Assembly (NCBI GenBank): GCA_031277355.1 | Contig: JAITMN010000213.1 | Span: 1 to 6,968, forward strand | Direction of reading: 5' to 3' | DNA: 6,968 nucleotides | DNA from: Nevskiaceae bacterium | GTDB taxonomy: Bacteria > Pseudomonadota > Gammaproteobacteria > Steroidobacterales > Steroidobacteraceae | Shown here: positions 1-6,137 of the stretch, piece after piece | Numbering within the stretch: position 1 is the first letter of the stretch | Layout of the letters: each line of letters begins with the position of its first letter | The notes under the pieces: model-generated | What the model was told of the DNA's origin: nothing | The model's database searches: none | What the model saw: the letters and a program-made list of their open reading frames with translations, nothing else | Position numbers and translations under genes: made by a program

Positions 1-317
1 GCGCGGTGAAGTCGTGCAATGTGCTGCTGGCGCAGGTGGCCGGCGCGCGCATCACCACCATCGAAGGCATTGCGCAGCCCGATGGCGCGATGCATCCGAT
101 GCAGGCGGCGTTCAAGCAATGTCACGGCCTGCAATGCGGATTCTGCACGCCGGGCATGGTGATGAGCGCCATCGACCTGTGCACGCATCATCCGGGGGCG
201 AGCGAAGCCGAAGTCCGTGAACTGCTCGACGGCAATCTGTGCCGGTGTACCGGCTATCAGAACATCGTCAAGGCGGTGCTGCTGGGCGGCGAAGCGATGG
301 CGGGGAGAGCGTCATGA
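1..317 (+). CDS. coxS: Form II CO-dehydrogenase-like small subunit, [2Fe-2S] protein (5' truncated by window edge)
   Basis: This is the iron-sulfur subunit of a molybdenum hydroxylase, which passes electrons from the Mo site in the large subunit to FAD in the medium subunit. Only the 3' part is present: the first whole codon is at position 3 and about 55-60 N-terminal residues are missing. The Cys codon at 15-17 (context VKSC) matches the last ligand of the N-terminal plant-ferredoxin-type cluster. The other three Cys of that cluster (C-x4-C-x2-C) lie outside the window. The C-terminal helical domain is complete: CGFC at 135-146 and CRC at 240-248 supply the C-x2-C and C-x-C ligands of the second cluster, followed by the family-typical TGYQNIVKAV. 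The stop TGA (315-317) overlaps the coxL ATG in an ATGA. The GTG at 6 is internal and is not the real start. Family assignment is very secure; the form II label comes from coxL and gene order. Confidence 0.96.
   Translation, partial: AVKSCNVLLAQVAGARITTIEGIAQPDGAMHPMQAAFKQCHGLQCGFCTPGMVMSAIDLCTHHPGASEAEVRELLDGNLCRCTGYQNIVKAVLLGGEAMAGRAS
302..309 (+). promoter_or_regulatory. Ribosome binding site of coxL
   Basis: A purine-rich GGGGAGAG lies inside the 3' end of coxS. Its GGAG core (304-307) sits 6 nt before the ATG at 314. It decides the coxL start in favour of 314 over the in-frame GTG at 239, which would lie deep within coxS and encode residues unlike the family N-terminus. Confidence 0.75.
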
Positions 318-2692
318 GTGCAACTTCATTCTCGCAACTGCCGCATATCGGCGAAGCGCTGCGCCGCAAGGAGGACTATCGCTTCCTCACCGGCGCGGGC
401 CAATACACCGACGATGTAACGCTGGCGCATCAGGCGCATGCGGTGTTCCTGCGTTCGCCACATGCGCATGCGCTGATCAAATCCATCGACCTTGCCGCAG
501 CGAGCAAGATGCCCGGCGTCGTCGGCATCTTCACCGGCAAGGATATCGACGGCAAAATGGGCGGGCTGCCCTGCGGCTGGCTCATCAACAACCCCGACGG
601 TTCGCCGATGAAAGAGCCGCCGCATCCGATTCTGGCGATTGGCAAGGTGCGTCACGTTGGCGATCATGTGGCGATTGTCGTGGCCGAAACGGTGGAGCAG
701 GCGCGCAACGCTGCGGAGGCCATCGTGGTGGACTACGAAACGCTGCCTGCGCTGGTCAGTGTGGCCGATGCAGCGAAGAAGCGCGGCGGTGTGGTGATCC
801 ACGAACAAGCGCCCGACAATCAATGCTACAAGTGGACCATTGGCGACAAGGCGGCGGTGGATGCCGCGTTTGCCAGCGCTGCGCACGTCACCAGCATCGA
901 CCTGATCAACAATCGCCTGATTCCCAACGCCATCGAGCCGCGCGCTGCGATCGCCAGCTACAACCGCGCGAGCGATGAATACACGCTCTACGTCGCCAAT
1001 CAGAATCCGCATGTGGAGCGCCTGCTGATGACGGCCTTCGTGCTGAATCTGCCCGAACATAAAGTGCGCGTGATCGCGCCGGACGTGGGCGGCGGTTTCG
1101 GTTCAAAGATTTTTCTCTACGCCGAAGACGTGGCGCTGACCTGGGCCTCGAAGCAACTCAATCGCAACATCAAGTGGACTGCCGACCGCGCCGAATCATT
1201 CCTGAGCGATGCGCATGGCCGCGATCATGTGAGCCACGCGCAAATGGCGATGGACGCCAATGGCAAGTTCCTCGCGCTGCGCGTTCATTCGGACGTGAAT
1301 CTGGGCGCGTATCTTTCCACCTTCTCCACGGCGGTGCCGACCATCCTCTACGCCACGCTGCTGGCCGGGCAATACGCCACGCCGCAGATTCATGTGGAAG
1401 TGGACGCATGGTTCACCAACACCACGCCGGTGGATGCCTATCGCGGCGCGGGCCGGCCTGAGGCCACCTATCTGCTTGAACGTCTCGTGTCGCGCTGTGC
1501 ATGGGAGTTGAACATCGGGCAGGATGAAATTCGCAAACGTAATTTCATCAACAGCTTTCCATACCAGACGCCGGTGGCGCTGCAATACGACACCGGCGAC
1601 TTTCACGCCTGCATGGACAAGGCCCGCGTGCTCGCCGACGTGGATGGCTTCGCGCAGCGCAGGGCGGAAAGCCAAGCGCAGGGCAAGCTGCGCGGCATCG
1701 GTTATTCCAGCTACATCGAAGCCTGTGGCATCGCGCCGTCGAATGTGGCCGGTGCGCTGGGCGCACGTGCCGGATTGTTCGAGTGCGGTCAGGTGCGCGT
1801 GCATCCCACCGGCAGCGTGACGGTGTTCACCGGCTCGCACAGTCACGGCCAGGGTCATGAAACCACCTTCGCGCAGGTGGTGGCCGCACGGCTGGGGATT
1901 CCCGTCGAAAACGTGGACGTGGTGCATGGCGATACGGGCCGCGTGCCCTTTGGCATGGGCACCTATGGTTCGCGTTCGATCTCCGTGGGCGGTGCGGCGA
2001 TCATGAAGGCGCTCGACAAAATCGAGATCAAGGCGAAGAAGATCGCGGCGCATCTGATGGAAACCAGCGATGCGGACGTGGAGTTCGTCAACGGTGAATT
2101 CATCGTGAAGGGCACCGACAAGAAAATTCCCTTCGCGCAGATCGCGCTCACCGCCTATGTGCCGCACAACTATCCGCTCGACAAACTGGAGCCGGGGCTG
2201 GAAGAAACCGCATTCTACGATCCCACCAACTTCACCTTCCCCGGCGGCACCTACATCTGCGAAGTGGAGATCGACCGGCAGACGGGCGAAGTACGCATCG
2301 ACCGCTTCACCGCCGTGGATGACTTCGGCACGCTGATCAATCCGCTGATCGTCGAAGGACAAGTGCTGGGCGGTCTGGTGCAGGGCTTGGGGCAGGCGCT
2401 GATGGAAAACTGCGTGTACGACGATCAGACCGGCCAATTGCTCACCGGCAGTTTCATGGACTACGCGATGCCGCGCGCTGCGGATTTCCCGATGTTCACG
2501 CTCGACACGGTCTGCACGCCCTGCACGCATAACCCGCTGGGCACCAAGGGTTGCGGCGAGGCCGGCGCAATTGGTTCGCCGCCCGCGCTGATCAACGCGG
2601 TGCTCGATGCGCTCGGGCCGCTGGGCGTCAAGGACTTCGACATGCCTGCTTCGCCCCACCGCGTGTGGGAAGCGATGCAGAGGCAATCCTGA
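314..2692 (+). CDS. coxL: Form II CO-dehydrogenase-like large (Mo-binding) subunit, xanthine dehydrogenase family
   Basis: This 792-residue protein is the catalytic subunit that binds the molybdopterin cytosine dinucleotide cofactor, in the cytoplasm or at the inner membrane face. Seen in sequence: an N-terminal GEALRRKEDYRFLTGAGQY opening, an alpha/beta hammerhead domain (about residues 25-140), then the two Mo-cofactor-binding domains. Cofactor contacts include GGGFGSK (259-265) and SHGQGHE (510-516). The active-site loop is AYRGAGR (375-381), and the GCGEAGAIG segment carries Glu749, the expected catalytic base. In true (form I) CO dehydrogenase the loop is AYxCSFR, whose Cys binds copper. 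Here that Cys is replaced, so this is form II, a group with unsettled substrates that also includes purine, aldehyde and N-heterocycle hydroxylases. ATG 314 was chosen because it overlaps the coxS stop and has a good ribosome binding site. Database names such as 'aerobic CO dehydrogenase large subunit' probably overstate what is known. Confidence 0.96.
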   Translation: MSATSFSQLPHIGEALRRKEDYRFLTGAGQYTDDVTLAHQAHAVFLRSPHAHALIKSIDLAAASKMPGVVGIFTGKDIDGKMGGLPCGWLINNPDGSPMKEPPHPILAIGKVRHVGDHVAIVVAETVEQARNAAEAIVVDYETLPALVSVADAAKKRGGVVIHEQAPDNQCYKWTIGDKAAVDAAFASAAHVTSIDLINNRLIPNAIEPRAAIASYNRASDEYTLYVANQNPHVERLLMTAFVLNLPEHKVRVIAPDVGGGFGSKIFLYAEDVALTWASKQLNRNIKWTADRAESFLSDAHGRDHVSHAQMAMDANGKFLALRVHSDVNLGAYLSTFSTAVPTILYATLLAGQYATPQIHVEVDAWFTNTTPVDAYRGAGRPEATYLLERLVSRCAWELNIGQDEIRKRNFINSFPYQTPVALQYDTGDFHACMDKARVLADVDGFAQRRAESQAQGKLRGIGYSSYIEACGIAPSNVAGALGARAGLFECGQVRVHPTGSVTVFTGSHSHGQGHETTFAQVVAARLGIPVENVDVVHGDTGRVPFGMGTYGSRSISVGGAAIMKALDKIEIKAKKIAAHLMETSDADVEFVNGEFIVKGTDKKIPFAQIALTAYVPHNYPLDKLEPGLEETAFYDPTNFTFPGGTYICEVEIDRQTGEVRIDRFTAVDDFGTLINPLIVEGQVLGGLVQGLGQALMENCVYDDQTGQLLTGSFMDYAMPRAADFPMFTLDTVCTPCTHNPLGTKGCGEAGAIGSPPALINAVLDALGPLGVKDFDMPASPHRVWEAMQRQS

Positions 2693-2700
2693 GAATTTGC

Positions 2701-2705
2701 GGGGG
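2701..2705 (+). promoter_or_regulatory. Probable ribosome binding site of coxM
   Basis: A run of five G lies in the 21-nt gap after coxL. It is 8 nt before the ATG at 2714 but only 2 nt before the ATG at 2708, so spacing favours the downstream ATG. It is a weak match to a Shine-Dalgarno sequence. Confidence 0.45.
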
Positions 2706-2713
2706 TCATGACT

Positions 2714-3505
2714 ATGTACGCCTTCACTTATCAACGTCCGGCTACGCTGGCCGATGCGGTCAAACTCGTTGCTTCCGGCGCAAGACCGCTGGCCGGTGGT
2801 CAAACGCTGCTGGCTTCGATGAAACTGCGGCTTTCTGCGCCGGAACAATTGGCTGATCTGAGCGGTGTTGCGGAGCTTTCGGGTATTCGCAAATCGGGCA
2901 ACACGCTGACCATTGGCGCGATGTCGCGGCATCGTGAAGTGGCCGGCAACGCCGATGTGAAAGCCGCGTTTCCCGCGCTGGCGTGGCTTGCCGATCACAT
3001 CGGTGATCGGCAGGTGCGCGCAATGGGCACCATCGGCGGTTCGGTGGCGAACAATGATCCGGCGGCCTGTTATCCCAGCGCGGTGCTCGCCAGCGGCGCG
3101 ACGATCATCACCACGCAGCGGGAGATTGCGGCGGATGATTTCTTTCAGGGGCTGTTCGCCACCGCGTTGAATGAAGGCGAATTGATCACGGCGATTTCGT
3201 TCCCGATTCCCAAGCGTGCGGCTTACGAGAAGCTGCGTCAGAAGGCGTCGAACTTTCCGCTGGTCGGTGTGTTCGTTGCGCAGTTCGATGAGGGCGTGCG
3301 CGTGGCGGTGACGGGCGCGGGCAATGGCGTGTTTCGTCATGCGGGGCTTGAGCAGGCATTGAGCCAACACTTCACGCCGGAGTCGGCGGCATCGGTGAAG
3401 ATTCACGCTGATGATTTGAACAGCGACCTGCATGCTTCGGTGGCCTATCGCGCGAACCTGATCGGCGTGTTGACGCAGCGGGCTGTTGCCAAGGCATTGG
3501 GCTGA
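2714..3505 (+). CDS. coxM: Form II CO-dehydrogenase-like medium (FAD-binding) subunit
   Basis: This 263-residue flavoprotein subunit takes electrons from the [2Fe-2S] clusters of CoxS and passes them to an acceptor, probably the quinone pool. The N-terminal FAD-binding domain (about residues 1-155) shows both family signatures: AGGQTLL (27-33) and TIGGS (106-110), the latter followed by VANNDPAACYPS. The C-terminal part (about 160-260) matches the CO dehydrogenase flavoprotein C-terminal domain, with a KLRQKASNFPLVGV segment. It is slightly shorter than the form I protein (about 288 residues), mainly at the C-terminus. Two ATGs are possible, 2708 and 2714. I prefer 2714 because MYAFTYQRP resembles the usual family start and the G-run is better spaced; the difference is two residues. 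The gene follows coxL by 21 nt and lies in the same frame. A strong palindrome lies inside it (2987-3014). Confidence 0.95.
   Translation: MYAFTYQRPATLADAVKLVASGARPLAGGQTLLASMKLRLSAPEQLADLSGVAELSGIRKSGNTLTIGAMSRHREVAGNADVKAAFPALAWLADHIGDRQVRAMGTIGGSVANNDPAACYPSAVLASGATIITTQREIAADDFFQGLFATALNEGELITAISFPIPKRAAYEKLRQKASNFPLVGVFVAQFDEGVRVAVTGAGNGVFRHAGLEQALSQHFTPESAASVKIHADDLNSDLHASVAYRANLIGVLTQRAVAKALG
2987..3014 (+). repeat. Near-perfect 28-nt palindrome (hairpin) inside coxM
   Basis: The arm GCCGATCAC (2990-2998) is an exact inverted copy of GTGATCGGC (3003-3011), separated by the four bases ATCG. The pairing extends outward by T-A (2989/3012), a G-U-type wobble (2988/3013) and C-G (2987/3014). 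This gives a potential 12-pair RNA stem with a 4-nt loop. It encodes the LADHIGDRQV region just before the FAD-binding TIGG motif, so protein constraint may explain part of it. No T-tract follows, so it does not look like an intrinsic terminator. Confidence 0.6.
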
Positions 3506-3508
3506 TAC

Positions 3509-4411
3509 TTGCCGTTTTCTTCCATCGATGCGGTGACGCAGCGCCTGCAGGCGGCCGGTTACTACGCCGACCGGCGGCTTGCCACGGCGGTGTTTCTTGC
3601 GCTCACGCTACAGCGCCCGCTGTTGCTGGAAGGTGAGCCGGGCGTTGGCAAAACGGAGCTTGCCAAGGCGCTGTCGATGGCGCTGCAACGGCCCTTGCTG
3701 CGTCTGCAATGCTACGACGGTATGGAGCAGCGCGAAGCCTTGTATGAATGGAACTACGCGGCGCAACTGCTGCATCTGCGCGCCGCTGAAGCGCAGGGCA
3801 TTGCCGCCGACGTGGAGAGCGAGGTTTATCAGCCGCGCTATCTGATTCGTCGCGCGTTGTTGCAAGCGTTGGAAACGCCGCCGCCCGGCGCGGTGTTGCT
3901 GATCGACGAAGTGGATCGCGCGGATGAGCCTTTCGAAGCCTTCCTGCTCGAATATCTCGGCGAGTATCAGGTCAGCATCCCTGAACTGGGCACGGTTCGC
4001 GCGCTGTCGCCGCCGGTGACGATTCTCACCAGCAATCGCACGCGCGAGTTGAACGATGCGGTCAAGCGCCGCTGTCTGTATCACTGGCTTGATTATCCCG
4101 AGCGCGAACGTGAGCTGGCCATCGTGCGCGCGCAGGCGCCGCAGGTTGGGGCGGTGTTGTCGGAGCAGATCGCGCGTTTTATCGAGCGCCTGCGCAGCGC
4201 GCCGTTTGCCAGCGCGTTTCAGCGCGGTCCGGGCATTGCTGAAAGTGTGGAGTGGGCCAGGGCATTGGCGGCGCTCGACACCATCGAGCTTGATCCGGAG
4301 ATCGTCGTCGATACGGCGGGCATCCTGTTCAAGCAGCGCGATGATGTGGCGGCGTTGACTCGGGAATTGGCCACAGAATTGTTGCAGTCGCCGGAGCAGG
4401 CAGCGTCTTGA
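3509..4411 (+). CDS. coxD: MoxR-type AAA+ ATPase, CoxD family
   Basis: This 300-residue ATPase of the MoxR/CoxD branch is a putative chaperone for maturation of the molybdenum centre. In Oligotropha, CoxD is reported to act in sulfuration and copper loading of CO dehydrogenase. Seen in sequence: the family N-terminus AAGYYADRRLATAVFLAL, Walker A GEPGVGKT (42-49), Walker B VLLIDEVD with Asp133-Glu134, and sensor 1 TSNRTREL with Asn176. The RRCLYHWLDYP that follows is typical of MoxR proteins. The start is the rare TTG at 3509: the frame is closed by the coxM stop at 3503-3505, and the only other early candidate (GTG 3533) would cut into the conserved N-terminus and has no visible ribosome binding site. 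It starts 3 nt after coxM, so translation is probably coupled. It likely works with CoxE, as MoxR ATPases usually pair with a VWA protein. Confidence 0.94.
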   Translation: MPFSSIDAVTQRLQAAGYYADRRLATAVFLALTLQRPLLLEGEPGVGKTELAKALSMALQRPLLRLQCYDGMEQREALYEWNYAAQLLHLRAAEAQGIAADVESEVYQPRYLIRRALLQALETPPPGAVLLIDEVDRADEPFEAFLLEYLGEYQVSIPELGTVRALSPPVTILTSNRTRELNDAVKRRCLYHWLDYPERERELAIVRAQAPQVGAVLSEQIARFIERLRSAPFASAFQRGPGIAESVEWARALAALDTIELDPEIVVDTAGILFKQRDDVAALTRELATELLQSPEQAAS

Positions 4412-4450
4412 ATGTGGCGAGGTCGTGCCATCAGCAAGGTCATGCCGTGA

Positions 4451-4459
4451 GCAAGGCGG
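4451..4459 (+). promoter_or_regulatory. Ribosome binding site of coxE
   Basis: GCAAGGCGG contains AAGG ending 7 nt before the GTG at 4464. It supports 4464 over GTG 4425, whose nearest purine stretch (GAGG, 4419-4422) is only 2 nt away. A diverged copy of the same block (GCAAGG then GTGA) starts 17 nt upstream at 4434. Confidence 0.55.
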
Positions 4460-4463
4460 CGTT

Positions 4464-5711
4464 GTGAGCGGCATCGTTCACCAGCTTGGCGATGCGCGCC
4501 GGGGCAAGCTGCCGGGCAATATGCTGGGTTTCGGTCGCGCGCTGCGTCGCGCTGGTGTGCGCATCGATTCCACACGCATCGCGCTGGCCGCCGAAGCCGC
4601 AACGCGGGTCGGCATCCAAAGCCGGTTCGATCTGGCGGCGGCAATGGAGGCGGTGATGGTCAGCCGCGAACAGGATCGTCTGGTATTCCGCGAACTGTTC
4701 GATGCGTGGTTCCGCGATCCGGAGTTGGCGAGCAAGTTGCTGGCGCAGATGCTGCCCAGCGCCGAAGGAAAAGCCGAGCCGCCCAAACGTCGCCCGCGTG
4801 TGCGCGAAGCATTGGCCGCGCTACGCGAAGACATGCAGGCCGCGCGCAACGAACGCGAGGTGAATTTCGACGCCGCGATGACCGCCAGCGATCGCGCCCG
4901 TTTGCGTCACGCCGATTTCAACGCATTGGGCGCAGCCGAATATCGCCTCGTCGAAAAGCTGGCGCGCGATATCCCGTTGCCATTGCCCGCATTCCCCGCG
5001 CGAAGACTGCGCGTCGCCGGTGATGCGAGTGCGCGCTCGCGCATCCACTGGCCCGGTGTGCTGCGCGAAGCCTCGCGCACCGGCGGTGAAATTTTCCGTC
5101 TGCCACGGTGGAGTCGGCGCGAGCAGCCGTTGCCGCTGCTGGTGTTGGTGGATGTATCAGGTTCGATGGAACGCTACGTGCGCTTGCTGCTGGCGTTTCT
5201 GCACGCCGCAACGCGCCGCGCGGGGCGTCGCGATGTGTTCGCCTTCGGCACTCATCTAACGGACCTCACGCCCGCCTTTCGTCTGGCCGACACCGATGCG
5301 ATGCTCGCCGCCGCCAACACCGCTATCGATGACTACGCAGGCGGCACGCGGCTGGGCGAATCACTGGCCGAACTGCGCTGCCATCACGCGCGAAGATTGA
5401 TCGGCCGTCGCACGCTGGTGCTGGTGATCAGCGATGGTCTCGACACCGGCGATCCGGCGGCGCTCGATCACGAACTGCAATGGCTTCATCGTCATTGCCG
5501 GCGTTTGCTGTGGCTGAATCCGCTGCTGCGCTATGAAGGCTATGCGCCGCTGGCGCGCGGTGCGGCCACGCTGCATCGCCATGCCGACGCGATGCTCGCG
5601 GTCCACAATCTCAACGCATTGGAACACCTGGCGGCAAGTCTTGCCGCGCTGATGCAACGGCAGGTTACGAGGAATATTCACGATGGAAATGCTCGGCATC
5701 CGCAAGCTTGA
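4464..5711 (+). CDS. coxE: von Willebrand factor A domain protein, CoxE family
   Basis: This 415-residue cytoplasmic VWA protein would be the partner of the CoxD ATPase; CoxE is implicated in metal-centre maturation of CO dehydrogenase. The N-terminal half is helical (GFGRALRRAGVRID opening, then a basic stretch KRRPRVREA). The C-terminal half is the VWA domain with a complete MIDAS metal site: DVSGS (Asp230, Ser232, Ser234), Thr295 in GGTRLGE and Asp324 in ISDGLD. No signal peptide or membrane segment is seen. I chose GTG 4464 for its ribosome binding site. GTG 4425 (428 residues) is an alternative, as is ATG 4521, which sits right at the conserved LGFGRALR. It follows coxD after a 52-nt gap containing two mini-ORFs, and its last 29 nt overlap coxG. 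Function of the domain is secure; its exact biochemical role is inferred from the family. Confidence 0.92.
   Translation: MSGIVHQLGDARRGKLPGNMLGFGRALRRAGVRIDSTRIALAAEAATRVGIQSRFDLAAAMEAVMVSREQDRLVFRELFDAWFRDPELASKLLAQMLPSAEGKAEPPKRRPRVREALAALREDMQAARNEREVNFDAAMTASDRARLRHADFNALGAAEYRLVEKLARDIPLPLPAFPARRLRVAGDASARSRIHWPGVLREASRTGGEIFRLPRWSRREQPLPLLVLVDVSGSMERYVRLLLAFLHAATRRAGRRDVFAFGTHLTDLTPAFRLADTDAMLAAANTAIDDYAGGTRLGESLAELRCHHARRLIGRRTLVLVISDGLDTGDPAALDHELQWLHRHCRRLLWLNPLLRYEGYAPLARGAATLHRHADAMLAVHNLNALEHLAASLAALMQRQVTRNIHDGNARHPQA
5669..5673 (+). promoter_or_regulatory. Ribosome binding site of coxG
   Basis: GAGGA lies inside the 3' end of coxE, 9 nt before the ATG at 5683. It supports starting coxG within coxE (29-nt overlap) rather than at the ATG two codons later (5689). 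Confidence 0.65.
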
Positions 5712-6135
5712 AATCACGCAGCAGCAGGCATGGGATGCGCTGAACGATCCGCAAGTGCTGAAGGCGTGCATCCCCGGCTGCGACAAGTTCGAGCCGATCG
5801 GCGAGAATCAATACAGCGTTGGCCTTGCGTTCAAGGTAGGCCCGGTGTCGGCGAAGTTCAGCGGCAAGGTCACGTTGTCCGACGTGCAGGCCCCGCTGCG
5901 CTACACGCTCACATTCGAAGGGCAGGGCGGCGTGGCCGGGTTTGCCAAGGGTTTGTCGAATGTCGAACTCAAGCCTGCGGCCGATGGAGCCGAAGGCTGT
6001 GAAATCCACTACTCAGTGCAGGCGCAGGTGGGCGGCAAGATCGCGCAGATCGGGCAGCGCTTGATCGACGGTGCGGCCAAGTCCACCGCCGATGATTTCT
6101 TCAAGCGCTTCGAGGCGCAGATGCAGCGCCGCTGA
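5683..6135 (+). CDS. coxG: CoxG-family SRPBCC protein ('CO dehydrogenase subunit G'), tail-less
   Basis: This 150-residue protein has a START/Bet v 1-like (SRPBCC) fold with a hydrophobic ligand cavity. CoxG is not a catalytic subunit. For true CO dehydrogenases it is described as recruiting the enzyme to the membrane and handling quinone. Seen in sequence: the family signature DPQVLKACIPGC (22-33), the GPVSAKFSGKVTLSD stretch, GQGGVAGFAKG, and the C-terminal GGKIAQIGQRLIDGAAK helix (117 onward) ending in FFKRFEAQMQRR. The Oligotropha protein is longer (about 200 residues) with a hydrophobic C-terminal segment. That tail is missing here, and no membrane helix is visible, so any membrane contact would have to be through the SRPBCC domain. 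The start at 5683 (MEMLGIRKLE) fits the family and has a GAGGA site. It directly follows coxE; no coxF lies between. Confidence 0.94.
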   Translation: MEMLGIRKLEITQQQAWDALNDPQVLKACIPGCDKFEPIGENQYSVGLAFKVGPVSAKFSGKVTLSDVQAPLRYTLTFEGQGGVAGFAKGLSNVELKPAADGAEGCEIHYSVQAQVGGKIAQIGQRLIDGAAKSTADDFFKRFEAQMQRR

Positions 6136-6137
6136 CG

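Noticed and set aside
239..313. Upstream GTG as the coxL start
   Set aside because: It would overlap the conserved coxS C-terminus by 79 nt. The ATG at 314 has a well-spaced ribosome binding site and the family-typical N-terminus.
326..1060. Long - strand frame opposite the 5' part of coxL
   Set aside because: Codon-aligned shadow of coxL. The same applies to the - strand frame at 3608-4474 opposite coxD.
314..2692. Calling this a genuine CO dehydrogenase (form I)
   Set aside because: The active-site loop is AYRGAGR rather than AYxCSFR, and the gene order is S-L-M rather than M-S-L.
1196..3433. A 745-codon open frame on the - strand across coxL and coxM
   Set aside because: It is codon-aligned with the + strand genes and stays open only because the sense codons TTA, CTA and TCA are rare. 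It ends exactly where coxL uses a TCA codon (1196-1198). The translation is rich in Arg and His and resembles no family.
6114..6130. Hairpin (GGCGC / GCGCC, 7-nt loop) at the end of coxG as a terminator
   Set aside because: The stem is only 5 bp, lies in coding sequence and has no following T-run.
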